From Streptomyces aquilus (GTDB taxonomy: Bacteria; Actinomycetota; Actinomycetes; Streptomycetales; Streptomycetaceae): 64,000 bases of DNA. The notes beneath the pieces were generated by a model, which saw only the letters and a program-made list of their open reading frames with translations, was not told where the DNA came from and searched no databases. Numbering within the stretch: position 1 is the stretch's first letter; the number at the start of each line of letters is the position of its first letter. Of this stretch, positions 10,456 through 21,601 are shown one piece after another. A program made the translations under genes and the position numbers. The stretch lies in the NCBI RefSeq assembly GCF_003955715.1, contig NZ_CP034463.1, positions 744,001 to 808,000 on the forward strand. The letters run 5' to 3'.

Positions 10456-11505
10456 GTGACGATCTCCCCGCCTGTGACAGACTCCCGCTCCATGGCAGAA
10501 GATCCGCCGCGCAGGCAGCCGACGCTCGACGAGGTGGCCGAACGCGCCGGCGTCTCCCGTTCCGTGGCCTCCCGCGCCCTCAACAACGCCCCGCACGTCA
10601 GCCGCGCCAAACGCGAGGCCGTCGAGCGGGCCGTCCGGCAGCTCGGTTACGTCCCCAACCCGACGGCCCGCGCCCTGGCCACGCAGCAGACGGGAGCGGC
10701 CGCGCTGGTCGTCTCGGGAGAGAATCCGTCGATCTTCGCCGACCCCTTCTTCGCCCAGGTCATCGTCGGGGCCACGACCGCCCTGGAGGACGCGGACCTG
10801 CACCTGATGCTGTGTCTGGCCGCTTCCGACCGGGGCCGCAAGCGGGTGGCCGAACTGCTGCGCTCCAGGGGCGCCGACGGCGTCATGCTGATGGCGCTGC
10901 GCGAGGACGATCCGCTGCTTCCCCTCGCCGAGGAGACGCGGATGCCCGTGGTGTTCGGCGGGCGTCCGGTCGGCGCGGCGCCCCGGTGGTACGTCGATGT
11001 CGACAACGCCGGCGGGGCACGCGAGGCGACCGAGCACCTGGTCGCGCGCGGCCGGACCCGGGTGGCCGCGCTGTGCGGACGGCTGGACACCGAGGCCGGT
11101 CGCGCCCGGTACCGCGGCTACCGGGACGCCTTGTTGGCCGCGGGCCTCGATCCGTTCCCGCCGCAGGAGGGCGACTTCACCGAGCCCAGCGGCGCCGCCG
11201 CCATGGCCGCGCTGCTGGCGAACCACCCTGACGTGGACGGCGTGTTCGCCGCCAACGACAACATGGCGGCGGGCGCGCTGCGCACGCTGCGGAAGGCGGG
11301 CCGGCTGGTTCCCGACGACGTCGCCGTGGTCGGCTTCGACGACCTGGCCGTCGCGCAGATCGCCGACCCGCCGCTCACCACCGTCCACCAGCCCATCCAG
11401 GCGCTGGGACGGGAGATGGCGCGCATGCTGGTCTCGCTCGTCAACGGCCAGGACCCCACGCCGCTGATCCTGCCGACCCGCCTGGTCGTCCGCTCCAGTG
11501 CCTGA
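10456..11505 (+). CDS. LacI-family transcriptional regulator
   Basis: A 349-residue LacI/GalR-type regulator. The HTH and hinge are LDEVAERAGVSRSVASRALN and PNPTARALATQQTG, and a periplasmic-binding-protein-like sugar domain follows from about residue 75, ending VAVVGFDDLAVAQIADPPLT. The recognition helix (SRSVASRAL) differs from that of CebR, so this is a second regulator rather than CebR itself. The start is uncertain: GTG 10456, GTG 10474 or ATG 10492 are possible and none has a clear ribosome site, suggesting a leaderless or short-leader mRNA. It is divergent from the GH6 gene; oligosaccharide-controlled repression of cellulase or xylanase genes is the likely role. Confidence 0.88.
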   Translation: MTISPPVTDSRSMAEDPPRRQPTLDEVAERAGVSRSVASRALNNAPHVSRAKREAVERAVRQLGYVPNPTARALATQQTGAAALVVSGENPSIFADPFFAQVIVGATTALEDADLHLMLCLAASDRGRKRVAELLRSRGADGVMLMALREDDPLLPLAEETRMPVVFGGRPVGAAPRWYVDVDNAGGAREATEHLVARGRTRVAALCGRLDTEAGRARYRGYRDALLAAGLDPFPPQEGDFTEPSGAAAMAALLANHPDVDGVFAANDNMAAGALRTLRKAGRLVPDDVAVVGFDDLAVAQIADPPLTTVHQPIQALGREMARMLVSLVNGQDPTPLILPTRLVVRSSA

Positions 11506-11518
11506 CCACCGCGCCGGA

Positions 11519-11536
11519 CCCCGGCCGGAGCCGGGG
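11519..11536. terminator. Short hairpin between lacI and GH10-GH62 gene
   Basis: ccccggc / gccgggg stem with CGGA loop between two convergent genes. Confidence 0.55.
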
Positions 11537-11547
11537 CCCGGCGTCCG

Positions 11548-15098
<3,551 letters not shown>

Positions 15099-15316
15099 CG
15101 GGTTGGTGAAGGTCCCCGCCCGGGCGGAGGCCCGGGCCGTGGGGAGGAGGGCGCCCGCGGCGAGGCCGGTGGCGGCCGCCAGTGCACGACGACGGGAAAG
15201 ATCTTAATGAGTCCATGACAGATCCATGTGGGGGTGTTCTCCTCGCACTTCGTCCGGAGGAAGCGGCTCACGCCATTCGGCATGTCGAACACAGATCGGC
15301 GAGTCGAGCAACCTGG

Positions 15317-15344
15317 ATGATAGAAGGCCAGTGTTGGGCGTCAA
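15317..15344 (-). promoter_or_regulatory. Candidate promoter of the GH43 / GH10-GH62 operon
   Basis: On the minus strand TTGACG (15344-15339) and TATCAT (15322-15317) are separated by 16 bases, a good housekeeping-sigma match, about 90 bases upstream of ATG 15227. Confidence 0.55.
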
Positions 15345-15370
15345 GACTTAGCGCACGATCGCAAGCATCA

Positions 15371-15502
15371 TCGAAACATTCGATCCCATGGGTGTACGGT
15401 TCTCGCAGGTCAGAGCCAATTACGTCAGGCGCGTTGACATGTTCACGCGCCTCTGTAACATCCCTGACACCGTGAGTTTCCGAACGAGGCTCGAAATTTC
15501 GA
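15371..15502. promoter_or_regulatory. CGAAA palindromes and candidate promoter before GH27 gene
   Basis: TCGAAACATTCGA (15371-15383) repeats the site seen before xlnA, and TCGAAATTTCGA (15491-15502) is a perfect 12-bp palindrome just before the GH27 ribosome site. Between them, TTGACA (15434-15439) and TAACAT (15456-15461) with a 16-base spacer form a likely + strand promoter. A downstream operator overlapping the leader suggests repression. Confidence 0.6.
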
Positions 15503-15524
15503 ACCTCCTCCCAAGGAGCCCCTG

Positions 15525-17171
15525 GTGCCCAGACGCTCACGCGGACGACTGCTCCGCCTCCTCGCAGCCGCCGCCCTGACCATCACCGCGTCCGTGACAG
15601 CCTCCGCCCACTCCCCCGCCTCGGCCGCGCCGGGCAGCCCGGCCCTCACGCCGCCGCTGGGGTGGAACAGCTGGAACAGCTTCGGATGCGGGATCACCGA
15701 GACCCAGGTCCGCCAGGCCGCCGACGCGATGGTGTCCTCGGGCATGCGGGACGCCGGCTACCGCTATGTGGTGGTCGACGACTGCTGGTTCGACCCGCAG
15801 CGCGACGCGGCCGGCAACCTGCGCGGCAACCCGACCAAGTTCCCCAGCGGCATGAAGGCCCTCGGGGACTACATCCACAGCAAGGGCCTGAAGTTCGGCA
15901 TCTACCAGGTACCCGGCGAGCGCACCTGTGCGCAGGGCACCGGCGCCTATCCCGGGTCGACGGGCAGCCAGGGCCACGAGGCCCAGGACGCCGCCACGTT
16001 CGCCTCGTGGGGCGTCGACTACCTCAAGTACGACTGGTGCTCCTCCAGCGGCACCCGTGACGAGCAGGTCGCGCGGTTCACGCTGATGCGCGACGCCCTG
16101 CGGGCCACCGGGCGGCCGATCGTCTACAGCATCAACCCCAACAGCTTCCACGCCATCACCGGGGACAAGTACAACTGGGGTGAGGTCGCCGACCTGTGGC
16201 GGACGACCGAGGACCTGCTCGACATCTGGCAGAACGGCAACACCAACAGCTACCCGATGGGCGTCGGCAACGTCCTGGACGTCACCGCGCCACTGGCCGC
16301 GCAGTCCGGCCCGGGCCACTGGAACGACCCCGACATGCTGGTCGTCGGCCGACCCGGGCTGTCGCTGACCGAGTCCCGCTCCCACTTCGCGCTGTGGGCA
16401 CTCATGAGCGCCCCGCTCATGGCCGGCAACGACATCCGCACCATGTCCGCCGACGTCAGCGCCATCCTGCGCAACCCGCGCCTGCTGGCGGTGAACCAGG
16501 ACTCGCTGGGCGCGGGCGGACGCCGGGTGCGCGACGACGGCGCCACCGAGGTCTTCGCCAAGCCGCTCGCCGACGGCTCGGTCGCCGTGGGCCTGTTCAA
16601 CCGCGGCGACAGCACCGCGAGCATCAGCACGACGCCCGCCCAAGTCGGCCTGTCCGGCACATCGTTCACCCTCACCGACCTGTGGACCGGCGGCACGTCC
16701 AGCACCTCCGGCCAGATCTCGGCGAGCGTCCCCGCGCACGGTGTCGCCGTGTTCCGGGTGACCGGCGGCAGCCCGCTGACCGCCACCACCTCACGCCTGC
16801 GCGGCACCGCCTCCGGCCGCTGCGTGGACGTCGACAACGCCTCCACCGCCGCCGGGGCCACGGCGCTGCTCTGGGACTGCCACACCGCCGCCAACCAGCT
16901 GTGGACCACCTGGGCCGGCGGTGAGATCCGCGTCTACGGCGACAAGTGCCTCGACGCCTACAACCAGGGCACCACCAACGGCACCCGCGTCATCACCTGG
17001 CCCTGCAACGGCCAGAACAACCAGAAGTGGACCGTCGGCTCCGACGGAACGATCCGCAACGCCCAGTCCGGACTGTGCCTCGACGCGAACGGAGCCGCCA
17101 CCGCCAACGGGACCCCGCTGGTCCTGTGGACCTGCAACGGCCAGGCCAACCAGAAGTGGTCGCGCGCGTGA
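15525..17171 (+). CDS. Secreted GH27 glycosidase with C-terminal ricin-type CBM13
   Basis: A 548-residue secreted enzyme: signal peptide (about 1-34), GH27 barrel beginning TPPLGWNSWNSFGCG, nucleophile Asp in VDYLKYDWC, acid/base Asp in GHWNDPDML, a beta-sandwich, then a three-repeat trefoil (about 420-548, GRCVDVD, DKCLDAY, GLCLDAN). GH27 includes alpha-galactosidases, beta-L-arabinopyranosidases and isomalto-dextranase. The usual IYSDAG-like loop that reads the sugar O6 is replaced by IYQVPGERTC, so plain alpha-galactosidase activity should not be assumed. The GTG start follows AAGGAG. The esterase gene follows by 28 bases, an apparent operon. Confidence 0.88.
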   Translation: MPRRSRGRLLRLLAAAALTITASVTASAHSPASAAPGSPALTPPLGWNSWNSFGCGITETQVRQAADAMVSSGMRDAGYRYVVVDDCWFDPQRDAAGNLRGNPTKFPSGMKALGDYIHSKGLKFGIYQVPGERTCAQGTGAYPGSTGSQGHEAQDAATFASWGVDYLKYDWCSSSGTRDEQVARFTLMRDALRATGRPIVYSINPNSFHAITGDKYNWGEVADLWRTTEDLLDIWQNGNTNSYPMGVGNVLDVTAPLAAQSGPGHWNDPDMLVVGRPGLSLTESRSHFALWALMSAPLMAGNDIRTMSADVSAILRNPRLLAVNQDSLGAGGRRVRDDGATEVFAKPLADGSVAVGLFNRGDSTASISTTPAQVGLSGTSFTLTDLWTGGTSSTSGQISASVPAHGVAVFRVTGGSPLTATTSRLRGTASGRCVDVDNASTAAGATALLWDCHTAANQLWTTWAGGEIRVYGDKCLDAYNQGTTNGTRVITWPCNGQNNQKWTVGSDGTIRNAQSGLCLDANGAATANGTPLVLWTCNGQANQKWSRA

Positions 17172-17199
17172 GCAACCACGTCCCGAGTGAAGGACTTTC

Positions 17200-18489
17200 A
17201 TGACAAGGACAGGAACCTTCTTACGGTCCGCCGTGGTCGCGGTGCTGGTCGTCCTGAGCCTGGGCGGCACCGCACTGGGCCGCGGCCAGACCCAGACCAC
17301 CCACCCCGCCACCACCGCCACGGACACCGCACCCCAGCGCGCCGCGGCCGCGAGCGCGAGCGCGGGCTGCGGCAAGACTCCCACCCTGACGAGCGGCACG
17401 TACACGATCCAGAGCGGCGGCAAGAGCCGCACCTTCATCCTGCGCGTCCCGGACGGTTACGACCGCGACCACGGCTACCGGCTGATCTTCGGGTTCCACT
17501 GGCTGGGCGGCACCTCCACGGACGTGTCCACGGGCCGCACCGTGGAGACGGGCACCTGGGCCTACTACGGACTCCAGCGGCTGGCCAACAACAGCGCCAT
17601 CTTCGTCGCACCGCAAGGCCTCAACAACGGCTGGGCCAACTCCGGCGGGGAGGACATCACCTTCGTCGACGACATGATCCGCCGCATCGAGGCGGACCTG
17701 TGCGTCGACACCACCCAGCGCTTCGCCCTCGGCTTCAGCTACGGCGCCGCCATGTCGTACTCCCTGGCCTGCTCCCGGGCCACCGTCTTCCGCGCCGTCG
17801 CGGTCCAGAGCGGCGGACAGCTCAGCGGTTGCAGCGGCGGCACCCAGCCCATCGCCTACCTCGGCGTGCACGGACTCAGGGACAACGTCCTCGGCATCGC
17901 CGGCGGACGGGCGCTGCGGGACAAGTTCGTCCAGAACAACGGCTGCACGCCCCAGAACCCGCCCGAGCCCGCGCAGGGCAGCCTGACCCACCGGGTCACC
18001 ACTTACTCGGGATGCTCGGCCGGACACCCGGTCGCCTGGGCGGCGTTCGACGAAGGACACATCGCCGCCCCGCAGGACGGAGCCCCCGGTGACAGCGGCA
18101 GGAGCTGGGTGCCGGGCGAGGTGTGGAAGTTCTTCTCACAGTTCCAGACCTCCGACCCGTCACCGGGAACCGCCTCCTGCCGCGTCTCCGACACCATCAG
18201 CGCCTGGAACAGTGGTCTGACCTCGAACATCACCATCACCAACACCGGCACCACAGCGGTCGACGGCTGGTCGCTGACGTTCACCCTGCCCGCCGGCCAG
18301 ACCATCACCTCCGGCTGGAACGCCGACTACTCGCCCGCCTCCGGCCAGGTCACCGCCAAGAACGTCTCCCACAACGCGACCATCGCGCCGGGCGCGTCCA
18401 CAACCATCGGTTTCCAGGCCGTCCACACCGGCAACACGGCGGCGCCGACTACGTACACGCTCAACGGCGCCGCCTGCACGGTCGTCTGA
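17200..18489 (+). CDS. Secreted CE1-type (feruloyl) esterase with C-terminal CBM2
   Basis: A 429-residue secreted protein. After a signal peptide and a Thr/Ala-rich segment, an alpha/beta-hydrolase of the LpqC/polyhydroxybutyrate-depolymerase-like family (about 55-310) carries nucleophile GFSYGAAMS and a His in FDEGHIAAP. The last 105 residues are a family 2 cellulose/xylan-binding module (starts CRVSDTISAWNSG, ends NGAACTVV, Cys at both ends, conserved Trp). Proteins of this layout are often feruloyl or acetyl esterases that free cross-linked xylan; the choice of ester is inferred. GAAGGAC precedes the ATG, and the gene is in an operon with GH27. Confidence 0.88.
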   Translation: MTRTGTFLRSAVVAVLVVLSLGGTALGRGQTQTTHPATTATDTAPQRAAAASASAGCGKTPTLTSGTYTIQSGGKSRTFILRVPDGYDRDHGYRLIFGFHWLGGTSTDVSTGRTVETGTWAYYGLQRLANNSAIFVAPQGLNNGWANSGGEDITFVDDMIRRIEADLCVDTTQRFALGFSYGAAMSYSLACSRATVFRAVAVQSGGQLSGCSGGTQPIAYLGVHGLRDNVLGIAGGRALRDKFVQNNGCTPQNPPEPAQGSLTHRVTTYSGCSAGHPVAWAAFDEGHIAAPQDGAPGDSGRSWVPGEVWKFFSQFQTSDPSPGTASCRVSDTISAWNSGLTSNITITNTGTTAVDGWSLTFTLPAGQTITSGWNADYSPASGQVTAKNVSHNATIAPGASTTIGFQAVHTGNTAAPTTYTLNGAACTVV

Positions 18490-18508
18490 CCCCACCTCAC
18501 GCAACGCC

Positions 18509-18542
18509 GCATCCCGCCGGAGCCGTCGCTCCGGCGGGATGC
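18509..18542 (+). terminator. Strong hairpin terminator after esterase
   Basis: A 14-bp perfect stem (gcatcccgccggag / ctccggcgggatgc) with a 6-nt loop, 20 bases past the stop. Confidence 0.85.
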
Positions 18543-18590
18543 TGGCAGACGTAAGGGACGCGGGGATCTGCGTTCTGTCAACCCGCCCCC

Positions 18591-18944
18591 TCAGCGACCG
18601 CCCCTCAGACGATCGACCCAGCGGCCAAGGCTCCGCCGCGACCGGCGCGGCCGCGGCCGCATCGGTCGACGGCCTTCGCCTCCCGCCTCTCCGGCCTCCC
18701 CGGGGTTCCGCCCCCAGTGATCGTCCGGCGACAGGAGCGGCGCCCTGCGTTCTGCCTGAGCCACGATCTCGACGTGCGATTCGTGCGCCGTGATGCGGAA
18801 CGCCTCCTCGTAGGAAGCCAGAGCCGCGCTCATGGCGCCACCCGCAAGGCCCCGTCGGCGGATGCGTGATGCCAGCCACGTGAAGAACCCCAGGACGGCG
18901 GCAAGGCCACCGATCAGGATCAGGTACGGCATGAACGCATCCAT
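18591..18944 (-). CDS. Small membrane-anchored hypothetical protein
   Basis: 117 residues. One N-terminal transmembrane helix (LILIGGLAAVLGFFTWLAS, about 8-26) is followed by RIRRRG, so the N-terminus is probably outside and the C-terminal body cytoplasmic. The body contains a short helical stretch (AALASYEEAFRITAHESHVE) and ends in an Arg-rich tail. It is not recognised as a named family. It lies downstream of the HxlR gene on the same strand with a 41-base gap. Confidence 0.6.
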   Translation of the reverse strand: MDAFMPYLILIGGLAAVLGFFTWLASRIRRRGLAGGAMSAALASYEEAFRITAHESHVEIVAQAERRAPLLSPDDHWGRNPGEAGEAGGEGRRPMRPRPRRSRRSLGRWVDRLRGGR

Positions 18945-18985
18945 GGATGCGAGCCTAGTCGCCCGCCACCCGTCGGACGGGCCGA

Positions 18986-19432
18986 TCAGGACGTGTGCGC
19001 AGCGTCGCTCTCCCGGTGTGCGAGGACCTCGGCCATGTGTGTCTGCGCCCAGTCCCTGAGCCCGCGCGTCATGTGGTGGAGCGAGAGGCCGAGGTCGGTC
19101 AACTCGTAGGTGACGGTGACCGGCACGGTCGGCGTCACGGTGCGGGTGAGCAGACCATCGTGCTCCAGCGACCGTAGCGTCTGGGTCAGCATCTTCTGAC
19201 TGACCCCGGCCAGAAGACGAGAGAGTTCGGAGTAACGCAGCGCTCTCGGCGCATCCGCGTGCGCGGCACCGGCGGGTCCCGGTTTGTCGTCGCCGCCCAG
19301 CGCGCACAGGATCAGGACCACCCACTTGTCCGAGATCCGGTCGAGCAGCTGCCGACTGGGGCACTCCGCGAGGAACGCGTTGAACTCCACCTTGGCCTGA
19401 GCCCTCTTCTCGGCCGCCTTCGTCGTCGTCAA
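18986..19432 (-). CDS. HxlR-family transcriptional regulator
   Basis: About 148 residues. The winged HTH includes DKWVVLILCALGG, LRYSELSRLLAGVSQKMLTQ and DGLLTRTV, followed by YELTDLG, all hallmarks of HxlR/MarR-like redox or aldehyde sensors. The TTG at 19432 is preferred because GAGAGG lies 9 bases before it; an earlier ATG (19507) would cover the operator. It is divergent from the aldo/keto reductase gene, with ACTTCC-N5-GGAAGT between, so it probably represses that enzyme. Loop residues between helix 2 and 3 are longer than in most HxlR proteins. Confidence 0.85.
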   Translation of the reverse strand: MTTTKAAEKRAQAKVEFNAFLAECPSRQLLDRISDKWVVLILCALGGDDKPGPAGAAHADAPRALRYSELSRLLAGVSQKMLTQTLRSLEHDGLLTRTVTPTVPVTVTYELTDLGLSLHHMTRGLRDWAQTHMAEVLAHRESDAAHTS

Positions 19433-19480
19433 CTGATCGCACCTCTCACCGATCGGCGGGTTACGCACTCTCAAGTGCCT

Positions 19481-19497
19481 ACTTCCCGACAGGAAGT
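19481..19497. promoter_or_regulatory. HxlR operator candidate ACTTCC-N5-GGAAGT
   Basis: A 17-bp inverted repeat with 6-bp perfect arms in the gap between the divergent hxlR and reductase genes. Confidence 0.65.
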
Positions 19498-19566
19498 TAC
19501 TCCCCAATGCTGGTACAGGCAGCCGACAGGCGCCACCCCCTCCATCACCTGACGAAAGGCACCTCG

Positions 19567-20463
19567 ATGAGCACGCCCTCCCTCCCCCTGCCCGGCGGCA
19601 CCTGGACTCTGGGGGACATGACCGTCACCCGGTTCGGCTACGGTGCCATGCAACTGGCCGGCCCCTGGGTGATGGGGCCGCCGGCCGATCGCGAGGGAGC
19701 CGTTGCCGTGCTGCGGGAGGCCGTCGACCTCGGTGTCACCCACATCGACACCAGCGACGCCTACGGGCCGCGCGTCACCAACGAGTTGATCCGCGAGGCA
19801 CTGCACCCCTATCCCGCGTCGCTGCACATCGCGACCAAGGTGGGCGCGACGCGGGACGCGCAGGGCGGGTGGCCCGTCGCGCGGCGCCCCGAAGACCTGC
19901 GCCGCCAGGTCCACGACAACCTCACCTCGCTCGGCCTCGACGTACTCGACCTGGTCAACCTCCGACTCGGCAACGCCGAAGGCCCCCGACCCGGCTCCCT
20001 CGCCGAGCCGTTCGAGACACTCGTCGAACTCCAGCAGCAGGGCCTGATCCGCCACCTCGGGGTCAGCAACGCCACCGAGGAGCAGGTCAGGGAAGCGCGG
20101 AGCATCGCGCCGATCGTGTGCGTGCAGAACATGTACAACCTCGCCCACCGCCACGACGACCAACTCGTCGATCGGCTCGCCACCGACGGCATCGCGTACG
20201 TGCCCTACTTCCCGCTCGGCGGCTTCACCCCGCTCCAGTCCTCGGCGCTCTCGGCGGTCGCCGCCCGGTCGAAGGCGACACCGATGTCGGTCGCACTGGC
20301 CTGGCTGCTGCGACGGTCACCGAACATCCTGCTCATCCCCGGCACGTCGTCGCTCGCGCACCTGCGCGAGAACATCGCCGGCGCAGGACTCCCCCTGTCC
20401 GACGAGGACTTGACCGCGCTGGACGAGATCGGGACCGGAACACTCACTGCACGTCAGCCGTGA
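19567..20463 (+). CDS. Aldo/keto reductase family oxidoreductase
   Basis: A 298-residue NADPH-type (alpha/beta)8 barrel. The catalytic Asp and Tyr lie in THIDTSDAYG and the Lys in IATKVG. The usual catalytic His is replaced by Arg in DLVNLRLG, as seen in a subgroup of these proteins, so activity towards simple carbonyls may be altered. Cofactor-binding residues near the end (LIPGTSSLAHLREN) are present. ATG 19567 follows AAAGG. Divergent HxlR control suggests induction by an aldehyde or electrophile. Its end overlaps the convergent exonuclease gene by 20 bases. Confidence 0.88.
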   Translation: MSTPSLPLPGGTWTLGDMTVTRFGYGAMQLAGPWVMGPPADREGAVAVLREAVDLGVTHIDTSDAYGPRVTNELIREALHPYPASLHIATKVGATRDAQGGWPVARRPEDLRRQVHDNLTSLGLDVLDLVNLRLGNAEGPRPGSLAEPFETLVELQQQGLIRHLGVSNATEEQVREARSIAPIVCVQNMYNLAHRHDDQLVDRLATDGIAYVPYFPLGGFTPLQSSALSAVAARSKATPMSVALAWLLRRSPNILLIPGTSSLAHLRENIAGAGLPLSDEDLTALDEIGTGTLTARQP

Positions 20464-21031
20464 CGGGCCACGCCCCGCGATGCAACAGGTCGAGGACGAG
20501 CGCCGCGATGTTCCACGCGTCGTCCTCGCCGCGGTGATGACGTCCCTCCAGCGGCAGTCCGGCGATCTGCAGAGCCTGGCTCATGCCGGGCTTCCTGCGC
20601 AGCCCGTACGCCGTGGTGAACACGGCCTTGGCGTTGGTGTGGGTGCGTTCCGTCGGATAGCCGAACGGGTAGGCCACCCCGTCGGCCTGACTCTGCCGAG
20701 CGAACTGCCGGCGGTCGTACTCGCCCCAGCTCGCCCAGCGGCGCTCCCCGGCCCCGTGTTCCTCGACGAGGATCCGGCACGCCTCGGCGAACGTGACACC
20801 GCGGTCCACCTCGGACTGGGTCAGGCCGGTCAGGTCCGTGCAGAAGCTGCTCACCGCCGAACGGACAGGACGAACCAGGACACGGTGCCGGGACACGCGG
20901 CGCCGGGCCGACACGTCCACGACCGTCAGGCCGATCTCGATGATCTCGCTCACCGAGCCGGGCGGAGGCTGCCCGTCCCAACAGGTGGCTTCCACATCGA
21001 TGACGTTCAGCAGGGAGGATTCGGCGCGCAT
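20444..21031 (-). CDS. DEDDh-type 3'-5' exonuclease (KapD/ERI-like)
   Basis: 195 residues with the DnaQ/ERI exonuclease fold. ExoI is VIDVEATCWDG (Asp, Glu), ExoII has the Asp of YDRRQF after ASWGEYD, and ExoIII is HHRGEDDAWNIA (His and Asp). Relatives act on RNA or short oligonucleotides. The start is at MRAESS (21031), where the family fold begins; the frame runs 12 codons further without support. It is a stand-alone gene between the reductase and the stress protein. Confidence 0.85.
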   Translation of the reverse strand: MRAESSLLNVIDVEATCWDGQPPPGSVSEIIEIGLTVVDVSARRRVSRHRVLVRPVRSAVSSFCTDLTGLTQSEVDRGVTFAEACRILVEEHGAGERRWASWGEYDRRQFARQSQADGVAYPFGYPTERTHTNAKAVFTTAYGLRRKPGMSQALQIAGLPLEGRHHRGEDDAWNIAALVLDLLHRGAWPVTADVQ

Positions 21032-21103
21032 GGGCCGAGGGTAGGGAGGCCCGCCCGGTTCTGGCATCCCGATTTTTCTCCACCCGGGCGCTGCGCTGCA
21101 CCG

Positions 21104-21598
21104 TCAGGGACGGGGCGGCGGGGGCGGCATGGTGGACAGGCCCGGCGACGCCTCGGGCCAGACCAGGAGCACCGGGCAGGGGGCGTGGTCGACGACGAAA
21201 CGGCTGGCCGGGCCGAGACTGTGCGGACCCAGGTGCGTACGGTCGCCGTCGCGGGCCAGGATCAGCAGGTCGCGGCCCTCGGCCGCCGCAACGACCTCCC
21301 GCTCGACGCGGCCGGTGCGTTCGGTACGCGTACAGGGGCGCCCCAGCCGGTCGGCCGCGGACCGCAGCAAGTCCTGTGCGGACGCGGCGGCGAGGTGCTC
21401 CAGGCGCGTGCCGGGATCGCGCTCGCGGTGCCCGCGGCCGAGCAGACCGGCGAAGGCGCCGTGGGCCGCGCCCGGGACGTCGGCCGGTGTGACGTGCAGC
21501 AGGGCGACGTCGGCATCCGCCGAGGTGTGGGCGCGGGCGGCGTCCACGCAAGCGGGCCAGGTGCCCTCGACGATCCAGACGACCACGGACATGGGCAT
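21104..21598 (-). CDS. Universal stress protein (UspA) family
   Basis: 164 residues, single Usp domain. It starts SVVVWIVEGTWP and has the C-terminal G-x9-G(S/T)-like region SLGPASRFVVDHAPCPVLLVW, partly degenerate, so ATP binding is uncertain. A Pro-rich tail ends the protein. The first base lies 4 bases downstream of the transporter stop, so the two are translated from one mRNA. The protein probably modulates or accompanies the transporter, as Usp domains do in several ion-transport operons. Confidence 0.82.
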   Translation of the reverse strand: MPMSVVVWIVEGTWPACVDAARAHTSADADVALLHVTPADVPGAAHGAFAGLLGRGHRERDPGTRLEHLAAASAQDLLRSAADRLGRPCTRTERTGRVEREVVAAAEGRDLLILARDGDRTHLGPHSLGPASRFVVDHAPCPVLLVWPEASPGLSTMPPPPPRP

Positions 21599-21601
21599 GG
21601 G

